5,618 bases of DNA from Bacteroidales bacterium (GTDB lineage: Bacteria; Bacteroidota; Bacteroidia; Bacteroidales; Muribaculaceae), in NCBI GenBank assembly GCA_004552725.1, contig SFNM01000114.1, positions 1 to 5,618 of the forward strand, in the 5' to 3' direction. This document shows, one piece after another, positions 1-4,383 of the stretch (within the stretch, counting starts at the first letter, position 1; each line of letters starts with the position of its first letter). A model generated the notes under the pieces. The model saw only the letters and a program-made list of their open reading frames with translations. It did no database searches and had not been told where the DNA came from. The position numbers and the translations under genes were made by a program.

Positions 1-1
1 C

Positions 2-310
2 AAGAGCGTGTTTTGCGCCCCTGGATATGCCGATTGCGATGGTGAAGGGACGAAGTGCGCAACGGATTTATCGACGATGGAGAATTGTCGAACGTGCGGT
101 AAGAAGTGTTTGGAAGGACAGACTTGCGAATCGAATGGATGTCGATTTGGCGATGGAAAGGGATGCAAAGATTGTAGTTTGCGCATAGATGATTGCATGA
201 ACGGCCTAAAGCTGTGGAGGAAGTGTGCTGGCGTTCTCTGCTGGATCAAAACAGATCAATATATGTGTGCATCAGAAAAACCGGGATCGAGTTGGGCTGA
301 GGTGAAATGA
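2..310 (+). CDS. Cys-rich repeat protein, C-terminal fragment (5' end outside window)
   Basis: The reading frame is open from base 2 to a TGA at 308-310, so the visible part is about 102 residues and the start lies upstream. A GTG at base 8 could in principle start it, but it has no visible ribosome site and falls inside a repeat motif, so I treat the gene as truncated by the window edge. Fourteen Cys occur in the visible part. The stretch CAPGYADCDG, then CATDL, NCRTCGKKC and GQTCESNGC resembles the Cys-rich repeat (CxxGxxDCdg...C..dl....C..Cg..C...) common in secreted and surface proteins of Myxococcota and relatives, where it is presumably disulfide-bonded outside the cytoplasm. The last part (KGCKDCSLRIDDC ... 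VLCWIK ... MCASEK) is also Cys-rich but I do not recognise it. No membrane anchor is seen at this C-terminus. Function unknown; extracytoplasmic location is inferred from the cysteines only. Confidence 0.75.
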   Translation, partial: KSVFCAPGYADCDGEGTKCATDLSTMENCRTCGKKCLEGQTCESNGCRFGDGKGCKDCSLRIDDCMNGLKLWRKCAGVLCWIKTDQYMCASEKPGSSWAEVK

Positions 311-345
311 TGTGAGCTTGGGATTGTCTTGGATAGCCAGGGCGT

Positions 346-372
346 TGCGGGCGCGGCGTTTGAGCGCCCGCA
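346..372. other. GC-rich inverted repeat downstream of the Cys-rich gene
   Basis: TGCGGGCGC (346-354) pairs perfectly with GCGCCCGCA (364-372) across a 9-nt loop. It lies 35 bases after the stop codon of the Cys-rich gene. No T-run follows on either strand, so it is not a standard intrinsic terminator. It may help stop or stabilise that transcript, or be part of the repeat region that follows. Confidence 0.5.
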
Positions 373-384
373 CAATGGCGGAGG

Positions 385-551
385 CGTATGGAGCCCGTAT
401 GGAGCGCAAGCGGAATAGGGCGGAATGGCCGTAGCCGACGGCGTATGCGCGCAAGGGCGCAAGCCCGAGCACATAGCCGGCGTAGAGCCCGTATGGAGCG
501 CAGCGGAATAGGGCGAATCGAGCGCGTATGGAGCGCAAGCGGAATAGGGCG
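385..551. repeat. Degenerate 27-bp direct-repeat region, no gene
   Basis: The unit begins CGTATGGAGCGCAAGCGGAA and continues TAGGGCG. Full copies lie at 396-422 and 525-551. A copy missing one A lies at 490-515. A stub (CGTATGGAGC) lies at 385-394 and an internally deleted version (CGTATGCGCGCAAGGGCG) at 442-459. An 18-bp block starting GAGCCCGTATGG is identical at 391-408 and 485-502. Spacing between copies is irregular, so this is not a CRISPR or a simple tandem array. Several frames stay open through it on both strands, but their products are Arg-rich low-complexity peptides without a ribosome site, so I call it non-coding. It accounts for most of the gene-free stretch 311-576. Confidence 0.7.
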
Positions 552-576
552 AGTGCCTGCGCCGCTGGCGGCGGGC

Positions 577-609
577 AAAAAAAAAGCGCAACCTCATGAG
601 AGATTGCGC
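577..609 (-). terminator. Intrinsic terminator of the tRNA operon
   Basis: Read on the minus strand, GCGCAATCTC pairs with GAGGTTGCGC over 10 bp (one G-U) around a TCAT loop. Nine T follow at once (A-run at 577-585 on the plus strand). It begins three bases after the last tRNA-Lys ends. This is a textbook Rho-independent terminator working on the minus strand only; the plus strand has no T-run after the stem. Confidence 0.93.
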
Positions 610-612
610 GAA

Positions 613-685
613 TAGGTGCAGAAGGAATCGAACCTTCAACCTGCGGATTAAGAGTCCGATGCTCTGCCAATTGAGCTATGCACCC
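613..685 (-). tRNA. tRNA-Lys (anticodon CTT), copy 2 of the operon
   Basis: On the minus strand it begins GGGTGCATAGCTC and folds into a 73-nt cloverleaf. The D stem is GCTC/GAGC. The anticodon loop is CTCTTAA, with anticodon CTT (plus bases 650-652), reading AAG. The T arm is GAAGG-TTCGATT-CCTTC. The acceptor stem ends in a G1-U72 wobble and the discriminator is A. Positions 27 and 43 (T, C) do not pair. CCA is not encoded; TTC follows. It is identical over all 73 bases to the tRNA at 793-865 and is the last gene before the terminator. Confidence 0.96.
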
Positions 686-697
686 TTAAAGAGACCG

Positions 698-778
698 TAC
701 GAGTGGTGGGACTCGAACCCACACGCCAAAGACACAGGAACCTAAATCCTGCGCGTCTACCAGTTCCGCCACACTCGC
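698..778 (-). tRNA. tRNA-Leu (anticodon TAG)
   Basis: The minus strand gives an 81-nt class II tRNA starting GCGAGTGTGGCGGAACTGG. The anticodon stem is CAGGA/TCCTG around TTTAGGT, with anticodon TAG, reading CUA and probably other CUN codons. A short variable arm (GTC-TTT-GGC) and the T arm GTGGG-TTCGAGT-CCCAC follow. The acceptor has a G1-U72 wobble and an A discriminator, and no CCA is encoded. It sits between the two identical tRNA-Lys genes, with spacers of 12 and 14 bases. Confidence 0.96.
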
Positions 779-792
779 AAGGCGTTATGGAG

Positions 793-865
793 TAGGTGCA
801 GAAGGAATCGAACCTTCAACCTGCGGATTAAGAGTCCGATGCTCTGCCAATTGAGCTATGCACCC
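793..865 (-). tRNA. tRNA-Lys (anticodon CTT), copy 1 of the operon
   Basis: This 73-nt gene is identical to the tRNA-Lys at 613-685, including the G1-U72 end pair, the A discriminator and the lack of an encoded CCA. The flanking spacers differ between the two copies, so the identity covers essentially the mature tRNA only. This suggests gene conversion or strong selection rather than a very recent duplication of a larger block. It lies between tRNA-Arg (20 bases upstream in transcription order) and tRNA-Leu (14 bases downstream). Confidence 0.96.
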
Positions 866-885
866 ACAAGAAGAAAACGCACAAA

Positions 886-959
886 TACACCCGGTAGGAT
901 TCGAACCTGCGACCCTCGGATTCGAAGTCCGATGCTCTATCCAGCTGAGCTACGGGTGC
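886..959 (-). tRNA. tRNA-Arg (anticodon TCG)
   Basis: The minus strand gives a 74-nt cloverleaf starting GCACCCGTAGCTC. The D stem is GCTC/GAGC. The anticodon stem is TCGGA/TCCGA around CTTCGAA, with anticodon TCG, reading CGA and perhaps other CGN codons. The T arm is GCAGG-TTCGAAT-CCTAC, which leaves one C-A mismatch in the stem (50-64). The acceptor ends in G1-U72 with discriminator A. No CCA is encoded. It is the second gene of the operon, 8 bases after tRNA-His. Confidence 0.95.
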
Positions 960-967
960 AAAAGAAG

Positions 968-1042
968 GGTGGGTAATGGGGCTCGAACCCATGGCCTCAG
1001 GAACCACAATCCCGCGCTCGTACCAACTGAGCTATACCCACC
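968..1042 (-). tRNA. tRNA-His (anticodon GTG)
   Basis: The minus strand gives GGTGGGTATAGCTC at the 5' end and the anticodon loop TTGTGGT (anticodon GTG). The T arm is ATGGG-TTCGAGC-CCCAT. The 8-bp acceptor stem typical of tRNA-His is present: the extra G at position -1 (complement of 1042) is encoded and faces C73 (complement of 968), the identity pair used by histidyl-tRNA synthetase. No CCA is encoded. It is the first gene of the operon, about 39 bases after the predicted transcription start. Confidence 0.97.
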
Positions 1043-1087
1043 ATGTCGAAGGAATCTCCCTCCGGGCTATCCCTGCGAACGGGGCGG

Positions 1088-1116
1088 CTTATACGCGTGC
1101 TGGTGGGTAATGTCAA
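1088..1116 (-). promoter_or_regulatory. Strong sigma-70 promoter of the tRNA operon
   Basis: On the minus strand, a consensus -35 TTGACA (plus 1111-1116) and a near-consensus -10 TATAAG (plus 1088-1093) are separated by exactly 17 bases. GCCGCCCC follows directly, a GC-rich discriminator of the kind linked to stringent control of stable-RNA promoters. Transcription would start near 1081, leaving a leader of about 39 bases before tRNA-His. A six-base A-tract (plus T-run 1121-1126) and an eight-base A-tract (1139-1146) lie upstream, centred 19 bases apart, like an UP element. Promoter activity is inferred from sequence. Confidence 0.9.
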
Positions 1117-1146
1117 ATAGTTTTTTGGGGGTTGTGCGTTTTTTTT

Positions 1147-1430
1147 CAATGAGCAATGAGCAATGAGCAGTTAGCAATTAGCAGTTAGCAGTTAGCAATT
1201 AGCAATTAGCAGTTAGCAATGAGAAATGAGCAATGAGCAATGAGAAATGAGCAATGAGCAATGAGCAATGAGCAATTAGCAGTTAGCAATTAGCAATGAG
1301 CAGTTAGCAATTAGCAGTTAGCAATGAGCAATGAGCAATGAGCAATGAGCAATGAGCAATGAGCAATGAGCAGTTAGCAATTGGTGGTTGGTAGTTGGTA
1401 GTTGGTAGTTGGTAGTTAGCGATGAGCGAT
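1147..1430. repeat. Phased heptamer array, 40 units
   Basis: From 1151 to 1430 the sequence divides into exactly 40 consecutive 7-bp units without a phase slip; a partial CAAT precedes at 1147-1150. Units 1-33 are GAGCAAT (14), TAGCAAT (9), TAGCAGT (5), GAGCAGT (3) and GAGAAAT (2). Unit 34 is TGGTGGT and 35-38 are TGGTAGT. Units 39 and 40 are TAGCGAT and GAGCGAT. Units 39-40 lie inside the 3' end of the SpoIID-domain gene, and its TAA stop is made at the junction of units 38 and 39. The array fills the gene-free stretch between that gene and the A-tracts of the tRNA promoter. It resembles the heptameric STRR repeats of cyanobacteria in unit length and tandem form; no sequence relationship is claimed. 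Confidence 0.97.
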
Positions 1431-3839
1431 TGGCGGAGATTTTCGGCGGCGTAGGGCGAACGAGAGCCCGAGGGTGAGAGCGATTAGAGCGGCGCCAGGT
1501 GTTTTGGCGTGTCGCGGAGTGGCGGCGCAGTCGCTGGATGAAGTGGAGACGGAAGGATTGTCGGGGTTTTGATCGTCGGTGGTGGGTGGGAGTTCGTCGC
1601 CGGGTTTGTAGGGTTCGATTTTGATGGCGTCGAAGACGAATCGTTGGCCGTTGGAGGCGGAGGAAGTGAAGGAGTCGTCGGAGAGTTTGACGTATTGTTC
1701 GGTGCCTTCGGCGAGGTCGTATGTGCCTAGGGTGACCCATCCGGATTGGTCGACGTTTGAGATGGTGGCTTTGTGGAGGGAACCGGAGGCCATGACGGAG
1801 TACTGTGCGGAGTCGACGACGTTTCCGATGCCGTATTCGACGTATGCGCGGATGGTGTATTTGCCGGGTTTTGTGACGTTTAAGTGCCAAGTTCCGATGG
1901 CGTTATTGGTGCCGGATGTGTTGACGGTTGCATAGAATAGATGGTCGTCGTATCCGTAGGTGGAGAGTTGTGACCAGACGACGTTTGAGCGTTCGAAGCA
2001 TGGGTCGAGCTCGTCGATGATGGTGGATTCGCGGCCGTCGATGGCGAGAACGCATGATTTGGAGCCGGAGGAGGAGGCGTTTGGAATGCATGCGCCGAAT
2101 CGGCAGATTTCGTTTTCGTCGCAGTTTTTGTTTGGCGAGAAGTGTCGGCAGGCGTCGTCGCCGAAGAAGCCGCAGACAGTGTATGTGGTTTCGTCGGTGC
2201 AACGCGTTTCGCCTTCTATGCATTCGTGTTGGCAGGAAGGATTGTCGTCGGCGACGCATTCGCCGTTTTTGCATTTTTGGTCTGGGTTGCAGTGAGAGAG
2301 TTCGGACCAGTCGAGGCAGCTGTCGTCGTCGAATGAACCGCATGTGTGGTAGCTGCCTTCGGAGACGCATTCTTTGTCGCCGATTTTTTGGCAATCGTCG
2401 GTGCATTGTGGTGGTTTTTCGTCGGGAATGCAGACGCCGTTTTTGCAAGTGGTGTCGTTGGGGCAAGCGGTGATGTTTGACCATTCGAGGCAGCCATCGC
2501 CGTTGAAATCGCCGCATTTTTTGTACCCGTTGCCGTCGCATTGGAGTTCGTCTTTTGCGGTGCATTGATTTGTACACGTGACGGCGTCGACGAATTTGAT
2601 GGCGTCGAAGACGATGACTTTTTTTGCGGTTTGGACGTATGTTTCGCCGGTGGCGTCGCTGAGTTTAATCCATTGGTCGCCGCCTTTTGCGAAGTTGAAT
2701 TTTCCGAGCGATACCCAACCGTTTTTTTGGCTCATGTCGAGTGTGACTTTGTGTTCGGAGCCAGAAGCGCGGATGACGTATGGTGCTTTGCTCGTCATGG
2801 AGTCGCCGCCTTTTGCGACGCTAGAGTCGATATAGGCTTGGACCTCGTAGAGGCCTGGGCGTGTGACGTTGACGGTCCATTTTCCGATGGCTTCGGCGGG
2901 GTTTGCCCATCCGTAGGTGAAGTAGAGGTGGCCGGCGTGGCCTTTGGCTTCTTCGTACCAGGATTCGACGGAGGACCGCGAGAAGCATGGGTCTTTGTCG
3001 TCGATGATGGTGCCGGATTTAGAGAGCGTCGTTTCGCATTTGACTTCTGTGTTGGCGTTTTCGCCTGGGATGGATGCGGCGGCTTGAACGCAGCTGCCGG
3101 TCGTTTTGACGATATCGATATCGGAACCGTAGAAGAATTTGACGATTTTAACCCAGTTATAGCCGCGTTTAGAGGCTAGGCATGAGGCGCCGTTTTGCGA
3201 CATAGTTCCGCGGTTTGCGTAGTTTTTGGGGTTTACCCATCCTTGAGAGGATTGCGTGACGTTGTCGCCGGATTTTCCTTCGTTATAGGTGACGTATTTT
3301 TGTTGCCAAGTGTAGCAAGATGCGGAGGTGTCGCCTTTGTCGATGCATTTGTCGTTGAGGCATGTGTTTTTGCTCCCCGAGACGTAGAAGGCGCACAGCG
3401 TGGTGTTTTTATAGCGCAGAATCATGCCGCTCGTATCGTTTGCGGCGGCTTTGCAGAGTCCGAGTCTGGAATCGGCACGACCGTTACACGAGTAGACTTG
3501 GACGGCTTGGCCATCGCCGATGGGGTTTGAAGCGGTACCTTTACCGCCGCCGAGATTGTGATAGGCGACGGAACGTGCGGCGACGGCTTGTGAACGTAGG
3601 GCTTGTTCGGGTGCGCCGCCGTTTTCGCAGCACGTGACATTTGGCACGTAGTCGGTTTCCATGTCGACGGTGCCTTTGTTGGCGACGACGATGCTGCAGT
3701 AGGCGTTGAGAGGTGCGCGAGTGGCGACGATGTCGCGCATTTCGCACATTTTTTCTTGGCATGAATCTTCTTCGGCGCAGCCACATGCTAAGGCGCTTAA
3801 GAGGCTCAATAAGATGAATCGTTTGATTGTCGTGCGCAT
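1416..3839 (-). CDS. SpoIID-domain lipoprotein with Golvesin-like domains, Cys8 repeats and MYXO-CTERM-like tail
   Basis: The protein has 807 residues. Start ATG at 3839 is supported by GAGGAG at 3846-3851, six bases upstream. Residues 1-21 form a lipoprotein signal (charged MRTTIKR, hydrophobic core, LACGC; lipid Cys 19 or 21). Residues about 42-250 match the SpoIID/LytB family: E72 aligns with the catalytic Glu of B. subtilis SpoIID, QALRSQAVAARS (79-90) is the hallmark, and QVY, SGMILRYKN and KFFYGSDI follow. SpoIID is a lytic transglycosylase of denuded peptidoglycan. Two Golvesin/Xly-like beta domains (about 267-418 and 596-742; IIDxxDPCF, NVTxPGxY, GWVxLG, FDAIK) flank three repeats with eight Cys each, spaced 57 residues apart (422-470, 479-528, 536-584). 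A Pro/Asp/Ser/Thr-rich linker then precedes Cys771, a hydrophobic segment (781-795) and RRRK, like MYXO-CTERM. An envelope role in cutting or binding glycan is inferred; the domain assignments are the firm part. Confidence 0.93.
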   Translation of the reverse strand: MRTTIKRFILLSLLSALACGCAEEDSCQEKMCEMRDIVATRAPLNAYCSIVVANKGTVDMETDYVPNVTCCENGGAPEQALRSQAVAARSVAYHNLGGGKGTASNPIGDGQAVQVYSCNGRADSRLGLCKAAANDTSGMILRYKNTTLCAFYVSGSKNTCLNDKCIDKGDTSASCYTWQQKYVTYNEGKSGDNVTQSSQGWVNPKNYANRGTMSQNGASCLASKRGYNWVKIVKFFYGSDIDIVKTTGSCVQAAASIPGENANTEVKCETTLSKSGTIIDDKDPCFSRSSVESWYEEAKGHAGHLYFTYGWANPAEAIGKWTVNVTRPGLYEVQAYIDSSVAKGGDSMTSKAPYVIRASGSEHKVTLDMSQKNGWVSLGKFNFAKGGDQWIKLSDATGETYVQTAKKVIVFDAIKFVDAVTCTNQCTAKDELQCDGNGYKKCGDFNGDGCLEWSNITACPNDTTCKNGVCIPDEKPPQCTDDCQKIGDKECVSEGSYHTCGSFDDDSCLDWSELSHCNPDQKCKNGECVADDNPSCQHECIEGETRCTDETTYTVCGFFGDDACRHFSPNKNCDENEICRFGACIPNASSSGSKSCVLAIDGRESTIIDELDPCFERSNVVWSQLSTYGYDDHLFYATVNTSGTNNAIGTWHLNVTKPGKYTIRAYVEYGIGNVVDSAQYSVMASGSLHKATISNVDQSGWVTLGTYDLAEGTEQYVKLSDDSFTSSASNGQRFVFDAIKIEPYKPGDELPPTTDDQNPDNPSVSTSSSDCAATPRHAKTPGAALIALTLGLSFALRRRKSPPIAHR

Positions 3840-3888
3840 GGATAACTCCTCGATGTTTTAGATGGTGGTTCGGACACACTTTACTTCG

Positions 3889-3897
3889 ATGATAGCA
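3889..3897 (-). promoter_or_regulatory. Candidate extended -10 promoter for the SpoIID-domain gene
   Basis: On the minus strand TGCTATCAT fits an extended -10 (TGn followed by TATCAT) about 50 bases before the start codon. I see no good -35 at the normal distance; a TTCACA occurs only 12 bases upstream, which is too close. It is the best candidate in this stretch but is not proven. Confidence 0.35.
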
Positions 3898-3965
3898 CAT
3901 TGGTTTTGTGAATGCCGATGATTTGGAGCATTTTTTTGGCGTTTTTGGGTGTAGCGCATCAATCA

Positions 3966-3997
3966 CCGTACATCTTGCCTACGTCTTCGATGTACGG
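3966..3997. other. Inverted repeat 1 of the dprA upstream region
   Basis: CCGTACATC (3966-3974) and GATGTACGG (3989-3997) are perfect 9-bp arms around a 14-base loop. No T-run follows on either strand. It could be a transcript hairpin, an operator or part of a dispersed repeat; nothing in the window decides. It is the first of three hairpins in 106 bases. Confidence 0.6.
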
Positions 3998-4011
3998 GGT
4001 TATGGACAGTG

Positions 4012-4026
4012 GCGGCTTCCAGCCGC
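4012..4026. other. Inverted repeat 2 of the dprA upstream region
   Basis: GCGGCT (4012-4017) and AGCCGC (4021-4026) flank a 3-base loop TCC. It lies 14 bases after the first hairpin and 12 bases before the third. Confidence 0.5.
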
Positions 4027-4038
4027 TTGTGTGGGGGG

Positions 4039-4071
4039 GCTCTGCGTCAACGCCTACGGCGAACGCAGAGC
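4039..4071. other. Inverted repeat 3 of the dprA upstream region
   Basis: GCTCTGCGT (4039-4047) pairs with ACGCAGAGC (4063-4071). After an asymmetric internal loop (CAA against A), CGCC (4051-4054) pairs with GGCG (4058-4061), closing a 3-base loop. This bulged stem is the strongest of the three hairpins. The following GAGGAAAAGG is not a terminator T-run on the plus strand; on the minus strand, bases after the left arm are C-rich, not T-rich. Confidence 0.6.
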
Positions 4072-4126
4072 TGAGGAAAAGGTGAAACAGGTGAAATAGG
4101 GTGTATACGAGAGCGTGGCAAACCGC

Positions 4127-4132
4127 TATAAT
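4127..4132 (+). promoter_or_regulatory. Candidate -10 box toward dprA
   Basis: A perfect TATAAT lies on the plus strand 251 bases before the dprA start. The -35 is poor: a spacer of 17 gives TATACG. If used, the dprA mRNA would have a leader of roughly 245 bases that includes the GTGTC/GACAC inverted repeat. Chance occurrence is quite possible. Confidence 0.3.
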
Positions 4133-4241
4133 TGGGGCAAAATGGTCATAAAGTAGGCCTTAATGTTCATCATCATGGCCCAATGGAAGCATAGTCAGAG
4201 AGGGAAAATTGTCTCAAGTTATACCTAACCCCTAACCACGA

Positions 4242-4267
4242 AAGTGTCCTTGACACGGGGGACACTT
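4242..4267. other. GTGTC/GACAC inverted repeat upstream of dprA
   Basis: AAGTGTCC (4242-4249) and GGACACTT (4260-4267) are perfect 8-bp arms around a 10-base loop. The loop holds a further GACAC (4252-4256), so the left GTGTC can pair either with the near or the far GACAC. It may be an operator, a switchable leader structure or a dispersed repeat end. No T-run follows. Confidence 0.55.
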
Positions 4268-4383
4268 CACACTGCGTTGGGCAGGCGCATGGTGAGGCGT
4301 CGGTTGTCGGTCGTCGGATTCGATTGGCGGGCGCATGTGGATGGGCATTGCATATCGAAACAGTTTAGCGGAGGAGTGATGTC

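Larger units (their letters stand above)
3840..4383. other. Divergent intergenic region, no gene seen
   Basis: These 544 bases separate the start codons of the minus-strand lipoprotein gene and plus-strand dprA. They hold the three hairpins, the GTGTC/GACAC repeat and the two candidate promoters listed separately. The short open frames here either lack a ribosome site or overlap the hairpins. About 110 bases between the TATAAT box and the GTGTC repeat (4133-4241), and about 100 bases after that repeat, show nothing I can name. The length is unusual beside the tight tRNA operon and could hide a small RNA. Confidence 0.6.

Noticed and set aside
577..609. Bidirectional terminator
   Set aside because: Only the minus strand carries a T-run after the stem, so it cannot act as an intrinsic terminator on the plus strand.
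388..615. Plus-strand frame with repeated GIGR-type peptide, and the overlapping minus-strand frames
   Set aside because: Open only because the 27-bp DNA repeat lacks stops; no ribosome site, and the plus frame runs into the terminator.
858..1166. Plus-strand 102-codon frame
   Set aside because: It runs antisense through tRNA-Arg and tRNA-His and the promoter; tRNA antisense frames often look like short proteins.
1147..1430. CRISPR array
   Set aside because: The units are 7 bp with no spacers between them, and no cas gene is present.
1903..2577. Minus-strand 224-codon frame, Arg-rich
   Set aside because: Out-of-frame shadow of the Cys8-repeat part of the lipoprotein; low-complexity Arg/His composition.
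2541..3179. Plus-strand open frame of 212 codons
   Set aside because: It is antisense to the well-supported lipoprotein gene and arises from that gene's codon bias. It has no family motifs.
3908..4099. Plus-strand GTG-started 63-codon frame
   Set aside because: No ribosome site, overlaps all three hairpins and has no recognisable features.
4116..4132. Sigma-54 promoter (TGGCA before CTATAA)
   Set aside because: The -12 element lacks TTGC and the spacing fits poorly; a plain -10 box explains the TATAAT better.
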